Made by a program: the position numbers and the translations under genes. Positions 9,547-19,764 of a stretch of 64,000 nucleotides of DNA are shown in pieces. Each line of letters starts with the position of its first letter. Position 1 is the stretch's first letter. The stretch lies in contig LR590464.1 of assembly GCA_901472455.1 (NCBI GenBank), positions 3,100,001 to 3,164,000 on the forward strand, written 5' to 3'. The DNA comes from Leclercia adecarboxylata (GTDB taxonomy: Bacteria > Pseudomonadota > Gammaproteobacteria > Enterobacterales > Enterobacteriaceae). Below the pieces are notes generated by a model. That model made no database searches, was not told where the DNA came from, and saw nothing but the letters and a program-made list of their open reading frames with translations.

Positions 9547-9828
9547 TTACGGTTTTTCGATACGGTTCACTGTTGCCGAATAGCCCGTTTTAGCCACCGC
9601 CTGTAATAACGTCTCGGTTGGGAAACCTTCGGGGACAATAACGTCGGTTTGTCGTGTCTTTAACGACGCTTTTGCTTTAACCACCCCTTCCGTTTCACGC
9701 AGAGCCTGGTTAACCGAAATTACGCACAGCGAGCAGGTCATGCCCTGCACATTCAGCACCACTTTTTCATTCGCGGCCTGCGCGCATAGCGGCAGTAACA
9801 GGCTCGCGGTTATCAGCAGTCGTTTCAT
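9547..9828 (-). CDS. MerP-like periplasmic heavy-metal-associated (HMA) protein
   Basis: A 93-residue secreted protein. The cleavable signal peptide starts MKRLLITASLLLPLCAQAA, followed by one HMA domain with the metal-binding motif GMTCSLC (Cys 32 and 35) and the typical ETEGVVKAKASLKTRQTDV strand. MerP-type proteins bind Hg(II) or related soft metals in the periplasm and hand them to MerT. Its start overlaps the stop of the MerT-like gene by four bases. No mercuric reductase or MerR is present nearby, so the metal could be copper or something else. Confidence 0.85.
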   Translation of the reverse strand: MKRLLITASLLLPLCAQAANEKVVLNVQGMTCSLCVISVNQALRETEGVVKAKASLKTRQTDVIVPEGFPTETLLQAVAKTGYSATVNRIEKP

Positions 9829-10181
9829 TCCATCACCTCAAAATACCAGGCCACCACTGTGGGGTAGAACAGCACCAGCAACAGTACCGGCAGTGAGAGC
9901 CAGAACAGCAAACGCATGTGCCCCAGCGTCATCCGCCCGGTACACCACGGGCGCGTTGAAAAATAGAGCCGCCAGAACACCCGCAGCATCAGCCCTGACG
10001 AGAGCAGGATCATCGGCACCCGCAGGAATTCAAGCTGGCTCAGCCCGGCAAAACCGGCAGCCGAGATACCAAACAGCAGATAGAGCAGCGGCCCGACGCA
10101 GCACAGCCCGGCGGTGACGGCCGCTGCGGCAGCCGTCAGCAGGGTCAGCCCCGCCCCTTTAGCGTTGTTCTGTTGAGACAT
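9825..10181 (-). CDS. MerT-like heavy-metal transport membrane protein
   Basis: A hydrophobic protein of about 118 residues from the chosen start MSQQNNAKGAG, with three predicted membrane spans. Span one carries the adjacent-Cys motif AGLCCVGPLLYLLFG characteristic of MerT, and a further Cys lies in the loop RPWCTG. The open frame extends upstream to 10253, but the internal start fits the MerT length and a ribosome binding site. It overlaps the transglutaminase gene by about 23 bases and the MerP-like gene by four. Substrate specificity cannot be read from the sequence. Confidence 0.75.
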   Translation of the reverse strand: MSQQNNAKGAGLTLLTAAAAAVTAGLCCVGPLLYLLFGISAAGFAGLSQLEFLRVPMILLSSGLMLRVFWRLYFSTRPWCTGRMTLGHMRLLFWLSLPVLLLVLFYPTVVAWYFEVME

Positions 10182-11301
10182 AGTGGTAAGTGAACACCTT
10201 TGGATCGTAAAAATTGAGCGGGTCGCCGTCCACTTCGGCATACGGGTAGCCAAAATTATTCACCGCCCCCTGCTCCGTCGCCGGGTATAGCTCAAAATCG
10301 CGCCCGTAGTTGAAGCCCACCCAGTTCATCTCCCAGTTGCCAAACAGGTAGGTATTCACCGCCTGTACATCGGGATCCTGATGGGCTTTTTTCTCTGCCA
10401 GACGCATTTTGGTGACGTCGGCCGGATCGCACGGCAGCCAGCCGTATCCCGCCAGATAGAACTCTGCCCGGCAGTGTTGCCCGCCGCTGACGTCAGACAC
10501 ACCTGCGCTGTCGGCCTTGCCGAAGGCGCTGGCGGAGTAACGCTCCAGTTTGTTGGCGCGGCCCAGACGAATACCGAACAGTTCCCGTGCCGGGATGCCG
10601 CTGGCTCGCGCCAGGGCGACAAACACCGAGCTGATATCGGTGCATTTGCCGCTGAGCTTGCCGCTTTGCAGAATGGTCGCCACATCGCCGGTGCCACAGC
10701 CGATCACGTCGTTATCGCGCTCCATATGGCTGCTCACCCACTCGTAGATCAGGCGCGCTTTCTTCAGCGGATCGGTTTCACCCGCAGTGATTTTTTGCGC
10801 CGTTTCGCGCACCAGGCCATCAACCGGGGTGTGCGTTGTCGGCAGCAGGTACGGTTTGACGGCCAGAGGATAGACAATCTGCTCCGGTGCCTGCCAGTTT
10901 TTCAGGGCATCATGTTTCAGCGGTTCCCAGTCTGCCGTTTCGATCTCCAGATCGAGCTGCAGCAGCAGATCGCCGTCGGATTTCGGCCAGGTCGCGAACA
11001 GCGTTTTTGCCCCGTAGGCGTTGTTGGTGGTGATGTACGCCTGCTGGTAGTTACCGCTGAACGACAGGCCCGTCATCTGCTGAAAAGCCGTATCTTCCGG
11101 TAACGGGATCCAGAGCTTGACCACGCCGCTGGAGCCTTGCGGCGGCGCCAGTTTATAGGTTTGCGACAGGACAAAACGACGGCGCATCACCGGTGCGGCG
11201 AGCGGAGCACTGTTTTGTACCGTCTGGCTGGCGACGGCCGGGCCGACGATACCTGCGGCAGAAAGAAGAACACTGGTTTTAAGAAATTGGCGACGCTGCA
11301 T
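10159..11301 (-). CDS. Tat-exported transglutaminase-like domain protein
   Basis: A protein of 380 residues from ATG 11301. The N-terminus MQRRQFLKTSVLLSAAG is a twin-arginine signal, so it should be exported folded. The central region is a transglutaminase-like (papain-fold) domain with the full triad visible: Cys in LSGKCTDISSVF (about 220), His in GGQHCRAEFYL (about 276) and Asp in WLPCDPADV (about 292). The family hydrolyses or crosslinks peptide amides; no substrate can be inferred here. It is the first gene of an overlapping operon with MerT- and MerP-like proteins, an odd partnership for which I know no described role. Confidence 0.8.
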   Translation of the reverse strand: MQRRQFLKTSVLLSAAGIVGPAVASQTVQNSAPLAAPVMRRRFVLSQTYKLAPPQGSSGVVKLWIPLPEDTAFQQMTGLSFSGNYQQAYITTNNAYGAKTLFATWPKSDGDLLLQLDLEIETADWEPLKHDALKNWQAPEQIVYPLAVKPYLLPTTHTPVDGLVRETAQKITAGETDPLKKARLIYEWVSSHMERDNDVIGCGTGDVATILQSGKLSGKCTDISSVFVALARASGIPARELFGIRLGRANKLERYSASAFGKADSAGVSDVSGGQHCRAEFYLAGYGWLPCDPADVTKMRLAEKKAHQDPDVQAVNTYLFGNWEMNWVGFNYGRDFELYPATEQGAVNNFGYPYAEVDGDPLNFYDPKVFTYHYVSTEQR

Positions 11302-11893
11302 GGCTATCTGTCCCTTGAAAATGAATTGGGCGACGGCAAGGGCCGACACCACAGAAGAGTGTCACAGCAGACAGGGACTGACGCGGATAGATGGCGTTTA
11401 TTCATCAATAACAGACCTGTTAACTGTGAATGAAAGAGTTAGCGCCGTTATTAGGCGGCATTCTGGCAGGGTTGTACAGGCATGAGGGCAAAAAATCCAG
11501 AATAACCGCAACATTTGCAGGGCTGGGCTGTCAGGGTTGGCTAAAGCGTGTGCAGCCTGCCCCTACTCCAGCCCTCTCTCTCAAGGAAGCAGGGTCGTGG
11601 GTGCCGTTTATTTTATTCACCGCCGTATAATTGTGATAACAATCTCAAAATAGAGTATTGGCATAATAGTCCATGCCAAGAGCCGGTAGTTCCATAACAT
11701 TATAAATATGAAAACCCTACTGTTTATTCATTAAGGAAAGAATATAAAAAAATATATATTCCCCTTGCACGCTCAGGGTTTTCTGGCATGAGGGAATGAT
11801 TATTCTCACCTAATATTAAAAATGTATACCGCTATCTCAAAACAACACATCCACCCTTCCCTTTAATTTTTTGTCACCCTACAGAGGTATGAG
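11302..11893. other. intergenic region between the metal operon and the sugar/AI-2 transporter
   Basis: About 590 bases separating divergent operons. No convincing gene is present. It becomes strongly AT-rich from about 11690, with runs such as ATATAAAAAAATATATATT, as expected for promoter DNA of the rightward transporter operon, whose first gene has AGAGG eight bases before its ATG. A CRP-like site lies at 11632-11647. Confidence 0.5.
11632..11647. promoter_or_regulatory. candidate CRP-cAMP binding site
   Basis: TGTGATAACAATCTCA resembles the CRP consensus TGTGA-N6-TCACA, with a perfect left half and one mismatch in the right half. It lies about 250 bases upstream of the sugar/AI-2 transporter operon, a class commonly under catabolite control. 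The distance is large, so a role is uncertain. Confidence 0.3.
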
Positions 11894-12881
11894 ATGAGTA
11901 AAACAGGCTTAACAAAATTATTCTCCGCGAGTTTGCTCGGGCTGATGATTTTCTCCACCGCTGCGATGGCGAAAGAAATTGAATTGGTCAATATTTCAAA
12001 GATCGATGGCATGCCCTGGTTTAATCGCATGGGTGAAGGCGTGACTAAAGCGGGCAGCGATCTCGGCATTAAGGCCTCTCAGGTTGGGCCATCCAGTACC
12101 GATGCGCCGCAGCAGGTTAAAATCATTGAGGACTTAATTGCGAAAAAAGTTTCCGCGATCGGTATCGTCCCCAATGACGCCGATGTTCTCGAGCCGGTAT
12201 TTAAAAAGGCGCGTGAGGCGGGCATCGTGGTATTAACCAATGAATCCCCCGGACAACCCAGCGCCAACTGGGATGTGGAAATCATCGATAACCAGAAATT
12301 TGCCGCCGACAACGTTGAAGAGAATGGCGAAAGCGATGGGCGGCAAAGGCGGGTATGTCATTTATGTCGGCAGCCTGACCGTGCCGCAGCATAACCTGTG
12401 GGCGGATTTATTCGTGAAATACCAGAAAGAGCACTATCCGGAGATGCACGAAGTGACCAACCGGATGCCGGTAGCCGAGAATATCGACGACGCCCGCCGC
12501 ACCACCATTGACCTGATGAAAGCCCATCCAGACATGAAAGGTATTGTCTCATTTGGTTCTCAGGGGCCTTATCGGCGCGGGCCGCGCGGTCAAAGAGAAA
12601 CGGGCGAAAGGCAAAAGTGTTTGTCTACGGCATGATGATCCCATCCCAGGCTGCCTCGCTGATTAAAAGCGGCGATATCGCCATGGGCATCACCTACGAT
12701 CCGGCCTCGGCGGGTTATGCCATCACGGCCATTGCCGACAAGGTTCTGAAAGGGGAAGAGAATCGCTCAGGGTCTGGAGATCCCGAGCTCGGTAAAGCTG
12801 ACGTAGATACCGAAAAACGGATCATCAAATTCCACCAAAGTTTTGCGCGTGACGAAAGAGAATATCGATAGCCTGTATTAA
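11894..12881 (+). CDS. LsrB/RbsB-type sugar or autoinducer-2 ABC transporter binding protein (frame breaks)
   Basis: Periplasmic binding protein of about 328 residues (Peripla_BP_4 / LsrB-RhaS-like). A signal peptide starts MSKTGLTKLFSASLLGLMIF. The N-terminal lobe includes PWFNRMGEGVTKAGSDLG and VSAIGIVPNDADVLEPVFKK. The hinge and C-terminal lobe include YVIYVGSLTVPQHNLWADL and SGDIAMGITYDPASAGYA. Apparent indels occur near 12320, 12570, 12770 and 12845. The reconstructed end is ENIDSLY, TAA at 12879. It heads an operon with an ATPase and two permeases. Rhamnose, AI-2 or another sugar is possible; no kinase or isomerase neighbours help decide. Confidence 0.82.
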
Positions 12882-12955
12882 TCCGTTCAATCTGCATGCC
12901 CCTGTTGCGTACATCACGCCAGGGGCATGTTGGTCTCAGCCCCTGAGAGGTAGTC

Positions 12956-14443
12956 ATGGAGCCGTTTATTTCACTGGGTAAGATCAGCAAAAACGTTTTA
13001 CGGTGTGAAAGCCCTGGATAACATCAGCCTGACGCTGTTTCCCGGGGAAGTTCACTGTCTGGCCGGGCAGAACGGCTGCGGTAAATCGACGCTGATTAAA
13101 ATCATCTCCGGTGTCTATAAACCCGATCCCGGATTTGAGATCACCATTGCGGGGAAGCCCTACTCCCATCTTTCGCCTATCGACTCCGTTAAAGCCGGGG
13201 TTCAGGTTATTTATCAGGATCTCTCCCTTATTTCCCAATTTAACCGTCGCGGAAAAATATCGGTATCCACCAGCACCACCATAATCTACTGGTCAAACAA
13301 GCGGGAGATTCGCCGCATCGCAGAGCTGACGGTAAAAAGTATTGAGGCCAGACTGGATCTGGATGCAACCGTTGAATCCCTGCCCATCGCCCAGCGTCAG
13401 ATTGTCGCCATCTGCCGGGCGCTGGCGCAGGAAGCAAAGCTCATCATTATGGATGAGCCCACCGCCTCGCTGACCATGCAGGAGGTAAAGGGGCTACTGC
13501 GGGTTATCGGCGATCTGAAAAAAAGAAATATCTGCGTCGTTTTTGTCAGTCACCGGCTGGATGAAGTGCTGGAGATCTCCGACCGTATCAGCGTACTCAA
13601 AAACGGTAACCTGATCGGCACTTACCCCGCCAGCGAGATCACCAATAAAAAACTCGCGTTCCTGATGACCGGCAAAGAGTTCTCTTATGCTGTCCTGCCA
13701 CCGATCGAGAAAATTGGCGAGGTGGCGCTCAGGGTAAGAAACCTGACTAAAAAGCAGCAATATAAGGACATCTCTTTTCAAATCCATCAGGGTGAGATTC
13801 TGGCCATCACCGGCCTGCTGGGTGCCGGACGCCACAGAGCTATGCCTGAGCCTGTTCGGGCTGACCAAACCCGACTCCGGCGAGATATTACTCGGAGGGC
13901 AAGGCGGTTCAGTTTGCCAGCAACCGGGACGCTATAAAAGCCGGGATAGGCTATGTCTCTGAAGACCGGATGAGCACTGGGCTGGTGATGGATCAGTCGA
14001 TTAACGACAATATCATCTCTACCGTGCTGCGGCGGCTGAAAACGCCCTTTCGGCTGCTGGACACGGCAAAATCGGACCGCGTCGTCACGGAGCTGGTCGA
14101 GCAGCTCAGCATTAAGATTGGCAGCGTGAATCTGCCCGTCAATACCCTGTCCGGCGGCAATGCCCAGCGCGTGGCAATTGCCAAATGGCTGGCCATCAAT
14201 CCTAAAGTGCTGATCCTTGACTCTCCTACCGTCGGCGTCGATATCGCTAATAAGGCGGGGATCTACCAGATCATCTCTGCCCTGTCGCGCAAGGGGATCG
14301 CTGTGCTGATGATCACCGATGAGATCGACGAGGCGTTCTTTAACAGCCATCGAATTTTAGTGATGCGCAAGGGCGAGATTGTCGCGGAGATCCTCCCGGA
14401 AAAGACCACAGAAGCCGCGCTGGCGGAGGTGGTCAATGGTTAA
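12956..14443 (+). CDS. sugar-type ABC transporter ATPase with two nucleotide-binding domains (frame breaks)
   Basis: RbsA/LsrA-type duplicated ATPase of about 495 residues. In domain one Walker A is GQNGCGKST, Walker B is LIIMDEPTASLT and the H-loop is VSHRLDE. In domain two the degenerate Walker A is GLLGAG, the signature is LSGGNAQRVAIAKWLA, and Walker B is LILDSPTVGVD. The start at 12956 (MEPFISLGKISK) is followed by apparent indels near 12990, 13240-13290, 13830 and 13920. The stop overlaps the next permease start. Frame breaks in four places of an otherwise conserved operon suggest sequence errors. Confidence 0.88.
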
Positions 14444-15415
14444 TAAAATCGGGCTGAAAACCCATGAGCTGTTCCTCGGCTGACCATCATTGTGATTGGC
14501 GGCTATCTGTCGTTTGCCAGCGCCGATTTTATGACACTCGGCAATATCTACGACCTGATCAACAACTACGCCATGTTAACCATCCTGGCCTGCGGCCTGT
14601 TTATCGTGCTGATCTCCGGGGGGATCGATATCTCGTTCCCGGCCATGACCATCATCTCCCAGTACGTTATGGTCACCCTGATTCAGGGCACCAGCGGCAA
14701 TTTTGCCCTGGCGTTTGCGCTCTCCGGCGGGCTGGGTTTATTGCTCGGATTGGTCAATGCCACGCTGGTTAACCGGCTAAAAGTGCCCTCTATTATCATC
14801 ACCATTTCAACCCTGAATATTTTTTACGGCTGCTGCTCTACCTGACCAAAGGGGTCTGGCTGTATAGCTATCCAGAGTGGTTTGAACAGGGGGTGATGCT
14901 GTTTAGCTTCACGGCCGCGGATGGTTATGACTATGGTTTGAGCCTGCCGATCATCACCCTGCTGGTGGTCGTTACGTTAACCGGTTTTATCATGAACAAA
15001 ACCAGCATTGGCCGCATGATTTACGCCATGGGCGGTAACCGCGAAGCGGCCTCCCGCATGGGATTCGGTATTTTTAAAATGCAGCTGTTTGTCTATGGCT
15101 ATATGGGTCTGATGTCCGGCGTGGCCGGTGTGGTTCAGTCTGCAACCGTGTTAACCGTCGCCCCCCGATTCCCTGCTGGGTTATGAGCTAACGGTGCTTG
15201 CAGCGGTCGTATTAGGCGGAACCAGTATTGTCGGCGGGCGCGGCACCTTACTGGGCACCCTGCTGGGGGTCATCTTACTGGCCATGATACAAAACGGTCT
15301 CAATCTGTTAGGGATCTCCTCTTACTGGCATACGGTCGTTACCGGCGTGGTGATCGTCACCAGCATCAGTATGACGGCATGGAGTCAACGCAAAGGTCAG
15401 GGAGCATTAGCATGA
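14436..15415 (+). CDS. sugar/AI-2-type ABC transporter permease 1 (frame breaks)
   Basis: BPD_transp_2 family inner-membrane permease of about 326 residues, similar to RbsC/LsrC. It contains the family motif CGLFIVLISGGIDISFPAM near the N-terminus, and GGTSIVGGRGTLLGTLLG near the C-terminus. It starts MVNKIGLKTHELFL, overlapping the ATPase stop by eight bases. Frame breaks near 14478, 14830 and 15168 join without loss of similarity. The stop overlaps the ATG of permease 2. Confidence 0.85.
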
Positions 15416-16378
15416 ACGCCAGAAAAACCCAGGATCGTGTTGAGATTTACCTGAGTTTGTTAATCGCCGTCGTCGTGATCGCGTTTAGCTTTCTCATCCC
15501 CTCTGTTTTTTGGTCTTCAGCCAACTTCCAGTCCATTGCCTCGCAAATGCCCATCCTCGGCGTGCTGGCGCTGGCCATGGCGGTGACCATTCTCACCGGC
15601 GGGATCAACCTGTCGATCATCGCCACCATGAACGCCTGCGGACTGGTGATGGCCTGGGGTTGCCACGCACTATCCTCCAGGCATCAGCAGCATGCTGCTG
15701 GTGCTGGGCCGCCGGGTTAGCCATGGCCATCGTGATAGGATCGGTCATTGGATTTTTGATTGCCGTGGTGCGGGTCTCCCCCATTTTAGCCACGCTCGGG
15801 ATCATGACCCTGCTGAAGGGGATTAATATTCTGATCTCCAAAGGCTCGTCGATCTCCAACTTCCCGGACACCATTCTGGTGATTAACAGCACCAATATCC
15901 TCGGCGTCCCCCTGCCGTTACTGGTGTTTCTGGCGGTGGTAGCGGTGCTGTGGGTGATCCTCGAAAAATCGGCCTTCGGGCGCACCATTTACCTGATTGG
16001 CTCTAACGAACAGGCGACCCACTACTCCGGCATCAACACCCGTAAGACCCTTATCTGGGTCTATATTCTCTCATCGGTATTATGCGTGATTGCCGCGCTG
16101 CTGATGATGTCCAAGCTGAACTCCGCCAAAGCCTCTTACGGAGAATCTTATCTGCTAGTGTCGATTCTGGCGGCGGTGCTGGGCGGGGTAAACCCGGACG
16201 GCGGCTTTGGCAAAGTCTTTGGCATGGTGATGGCGCTGATACTTTTGCAGATGCTGGAGAGTGGTCTGAATATTCTCGGGGTGAGCAGTTATATCACCAT
16301 GGCGTTGTGGGGCGGTCTGCTGCTGGCGTTTATTTTCCTTAAAGGGCTAATCTCTCCCACCTGTTCAACAGATCCTGA
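15412..16378 (+). CDS. sugar/AI-2-type ABC transporter permease 2 (frame breaks)
   Basis: Second RbsC/LsrD-like permease of about 322 residues. Motifs include AMAVTILTGGINLSIIATMN and AVLGGVNPDGGFGKVFGM. It starts MNARKTQDRVEIYLS at the ATGA overlap with permease 1. The frame is disrupted near 15655-15715 and near 16350. The reconstructed end reads NLSHLFNRS with TGA at 16376-16378, so the longer open frame to 16454 is an artefact of the last break. The pairing of two different permeases indicates a heterodimeric channel, as in LsrCD. Confidence 0.84.
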
Positions 16379-16398
16379 TGGTCAGCGGAGGCAGTCAG

Positions 16399-16768
16399 AT
16401 GGCGTTAAACCTTTTTTCCAACCTTCCCCTGGCGGGTGTACGCCTGGATGCTGAAATCGTTGATCAGTTGCTCAGTGCACCGGGGATTAAAATTGAGCGT
16501 ATTCTCTCCACCGGCCAGGCCAGCCCGCCGGGGTTCTGGTACTGCCAGGCGGAAAACGAATGGGTGGTAGTGCTGCGTGGCTCGGCGGGGGGTGAAATTC
16601 GAAGCGGAAGATGAAGTCCGGGTACTGCACGCGGGGGATGCGGTGAATATTCCCGCGCAATGTCGGCATCGTGTGGAGTGGACGGATCCTGAAGAGCCGA
16701 CGGTGTGGCTGGCGGTGTTTTATGGTGACGTAAATAAAGAGAGGAATGACGGGACGGACAGCCCTTAG
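16399..16768 (+). CDS. small cupin-domain protein
   Basis: Cytosolic protein of about 122 residues with a single cupin beta-barrel. Cupin motif 1 is recognisable around PPGFWYCQAENEWVVVLRG, and motif 2 in VLHAGDAVNIPAQCRHRVEW with the conserved His residues. ATG 16399 is preceded by GGAGG at the right spacing. One frame break lies near 16590 (a G run). Its position at the end of the transporter operon, 20 bases after permease 2, suggests a role in handling the imported compound, for example sugar epimerisation or sensing; this is inference from position only. Confidence 0.75.
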
Positions 16769-16811
16769 CGCAAAACAAGGCAGTAACCCGTCATGAATTT
16801 CAGGCACAAAA

Positions 16812-16831
16812 AAACCACCTTTCGGTGGTTT
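16812..16831 (-). terminator. Rho-independent terminator of the leuZ-cysT-glyW tRNA operon
   Basis: An 8-base-pair stem AAACCACC / GGTGGTTT with loop TTTC, followed on the minus strand by a T run. It lies 42 bases past the 3' end of tRNA-Leu. It also separates that operon from the convergent cupin gene. Confidence 0.85.
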
Positions 16832-16872
16832 CACGACACTGCTTATTGCTTTGATTATTCTTTGCTTTCCCA

Positions 16873-16959
16873 TGGTAGCCGGAGTGGGACTTGAACCCAC
16901 ACAGCGCGAACGCCGAGGGATTTTAAATCCCTTGTGTCTACCGATTCCACCATCCGGCC
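16873..16959 (-). tRNA. leuZ: tRNA-Leu, anticodon UAA
   Basis: An 87-base class II tRNA including an encoded CCA. The 7-base-pair acceptor is GGCCGGA / TCCGGCT. The anticodon stem-loop region GGGATTTAAAATCCC carries TAA. A long variable arm (TCGGCGTTCGCGCTG) and a T-arm with GGTTCAAGTCC follow. It corresponds to E. coli leuZ in position and sequence, and is last in the glyW-cysT-leuZ operon. Confidence 0.96.
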
Positions 16960-16971
16960 TCGGGAAGAAAG

Positions 16972-17045
16972 TGGAGGCGCGTTCCGGAGTCGAACCGGAC
17001 TAGACGGATTTGCAATCCGCTACATAACCGCTTTGCTAACGCGCC
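16972..17045 (-). tRNA. cysT: tRNA-Cys, anticodon GCA
   Basis: A 74-base tRNA with encoded CCA. The acceptor is GGCGCGT / ACGCGCC, the anticodon loop is GATTGCAAATC with GCA, and the T-arm is GGTTCGACTCC. It lies between tRNA-Gly and tRNA-Leu, as in E. coli. Confidence 0.96.
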
Positions 17046-17096
17046 TTAAATCTTTTGTCTTTCGACTGACACCCGCTAGTGCGACTGTCTTAAATT

Positions 17097-17172
<76 letters not shown>

Positions 17173-17324
17173 AATCATCAAGCCATTGTGCTAATCACTT
17201 GATTTTGCTATCGACTAACGAACCGTGCCGTCGTTCGATGCGTTGCATTCTACTTACCTGACGCTTTGAGTCAACGTTATTTTTCTTAACTCAGGATCGT
17301 TTGCTGAAAATTACGGCGAAACGA

Positions 17325-17874
17325 TCACTGATCAAGCAAATCGCCGCGAGCCGCGTTCAAATATTGCAACATTGACCAGAGCGTCAGCACTGCAGCAACC
17401 ATAAACAGGCCAATACCGGCCCACTCTACCCACTCGTTCGGACGCCACAGCATCCACACCAGCGCGGCCATCTGCGCGGTGGTTTTTTACCTTGCCAATC
17501 CAGGAGACCGCCACGCTGCTGCGTTTACCCAGTTCGGCCATCCACTCACGCAGGGCGGAAATAATAATTTCACGGGCGATCATGGTGGCGGCCGGCAGTG
17601 TCACCCACCAGCTGTGGTAGTGTTCCACCACCAGCACCATGGCGATGGCGACCATTACCTTGTCTGCTACCGGATCGAGGAAAGCGCCAAAACGGGTGCT
17701 CTGGTTCCAGCGACGCGCCAGATAACCGTCAAACCAGTCGGTCACGGCCGCAACAAAAAAGATCAGCGCACACGCGAAAGGTGCCCAGACGAAGGGCAAG
17801 TAAAACGCCAACACAAAGAAAGGGATAAGGACGACGCGGAAAAGCGTTAACAACGTAGGGATGTTTAATCGCAT
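17325..17874 (-). CDS. pgsA: CDP-diacylglycerol-glycerol-3-phosphate 3-phosphatidyltransferase PgsA (one frame break)
   Basis: Inner-membrane enzyme that makes phosphatidylglycerophosphate, the committed step to phosphatidylglycerol and cardiolipin. Expected length is 182 residues. The CDP-alcohol phosphatidyltransferase signature DG...AR...G...D...D is visible as [20 protein letters not shown] followed by LDPVADKVM. The reading breaks at a T6 run near 17480. With one base removed the C-terminus continues to [11 protein letters not shown] with a stop at 17325, matching E. coli. The gene is normally needed for growth, so the break is very likely a homopolymer sequencing error. Confidence 0.94.
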
Positions 17875-17930
17875 AGTGACGGTAACTGTTTGTTGTCAGT
17901 AATTATTAGCCCTATGTTGCTACAGAGCCT

Positions 17931-19764
17931 TCAATGTTTCAACGAGTAGTAGATCTTTTCTGCCAGCCCTTGCGAAATACCTGGCACTTTTGCAATTTCT
18001 TCCACGCTGGCGTTGAGGAGTCCTTGCAAACCGCCCATGTATTTCAGCAGCATCTGACGACGTTTTGGCCCGACCCCTTCGATCGTTTCCAGCGAACTGG
18101 TATTTTTAACTTTTGCCCGTTTTTTACGATGGCCGCTGATAGCGTGATCGTGCGACTCGTCGCGGATATGCTGGATCACATGCAGCGCGGGTGAGTCCGG
18201 CGGCAGGCTAAAGCCCTCTCCTTCTGGCTCAAGGAATAGCGTCTCCAGCCCGGCTTTACGATCGGTGCCTTTCGCCACACCCAGCAACAGAGGATGGTGC
18301 TTATCCCAGGGAACGTCCAGTTCGGCAAATACCGCTTTTGCCTGTCCGAGCTGCCCTTTGCCGCCGTCAATGACAATAACGTCAGGGATTTTACTCTCTT
18401 CGATAGCTTTACCGTACCGACGGCGTAACACCTGGTTCATGGCGGCGTAATCATCGCCGGGGGTGATGTCGGTGATGTTGTAGCGGCGATATTCCGCACG
18501 CAGCGGCCCGTTGGCATCAAAGACCACGCAGGAGGCAACGGTCTGTTCCCCCATCGTGTGGCTGATGTCGAAACACTCCATCCGCTTCACTTCAGGCAGT
18601 TGCAGTGTCGTTGCCAGCGCGGCAAGGCGCTGATGAATGGTCGACTGCTGCGACAGTTTAGTACTCAGCGCCGTCGCCGCGTTGGTGCGCGCCAGCTTCA
18701 GGTAACGGGCACGATCGCCGCGCGGTTTGGTCTGGACGTTCACCCGACGCCCCGCCAGCTCCGACAGCGAATCGGCCAGCAACGTTTTATCGCTCAGATT
18801 AAAATCGAGCAATATTTCCGATGGCAGGGTTCGCATCTGGCTACCCTGCAGATAGAACTGGCCGACAAATGTCTCCACCACTTCCCCCAACTCGGTGCCG
18901 CCCGGCACTTTTGGGAAGTAACTGCGGCTGCCCAGCACCTTGCCCTGGCGGATAAACAGCACATGCACACAGGCCATACCCGCATCAAACGACACGCCAA
19001 TCACGTCCAGGTCATCGCCATTATTGGAAACAAACTGTTTTTCCGTCACCCGACGTACAGCCTGGATCTGATCGCGGATCCGCGCCGCCTCTTCGAAGTT
19101 CAGCGCCTGGCTGGCCTTCTCCATGCGGGCAATCAGCTGGGTCAGGACCTGATCGTCTTTACCTGCGAGGAACAGGCGCACATATTCCACCTGCTGCGCA
19201 TACTCCTCTTCGCTGACCAGCCCTTCTACGCAGGGGCCAAGACAGCGACCAATTTGGTACTGCAGACAAGGACGGGAGCGGTTGCGATAGACGCTATTTT
19301 CGCACTGGCGAATCGGGAAGATCTTTTGCAGCAGGGCCAGCGTTTCCCGCACGGCATAGCCGTTAGGGAACGGACCGAAATACTCGCCTTTTGCATGCTT
19401 AGCACCACGGTGCGTCGCCAGACGCGGGTGAGCATCGCTGCTGAGAAAAATAAACGGATAGGATTTGTCATCGCGCAGCAGCACGTTGTAACGCGGCTGA
19501 TACAGCTTGATGTAGTTATGCTCCAGCAACAGCGCTTCGGTCTCTGTGTGGGTCACAGTGACATCGATCTGCTGGATCTGGGCGACCAGCGCCTCTGTTT
19601 TGCGGGAAGCAAGATTGCTGCGGAAATAGCTCGAAAGTCGCTTTTTTGAGATCTTTCGCTTTTCCGACATAGATAACCGTCCCGCCAGCGTCATACATCC
19701 GGTAGACGCCAGGCTGGCTGGTAACGGTTTTCAGGAAAGCACTGGATTCAAACACATCACTCAC
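17931..19764 (-). CDS. uvrC: excinuclease ABC subunit C (one frame break)
   Basis: Nucleotide-excision repair endonuclease of 610 residues. The N-terminal GIY-YIG nuclease domain includes [20 protein letters not shown]; the Cys-rich segment [13 protein letters not shown] follows. A UvrBC (UVR) motif lies near [14 protein letters not shown]. The C-terminal RNase H-like domain includes [10 protein letters not shown], and the helix-hairpin-helix pair includes EGVGPKRR and VPGISQGLA. The N-terminal 40 residues lie in a different frame; one extra base occurs in the T6 run near 19645. It overlaps uvrY by four bases, as in E. coli. Confidence 0.96.

Noticed and set aside
18558..19649. Open frame of 363 codons on the plus strand
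   Set aside because: Antisense to uvrC, no ribosome binding site, and the sense strand encodes a well-matched UvrC.
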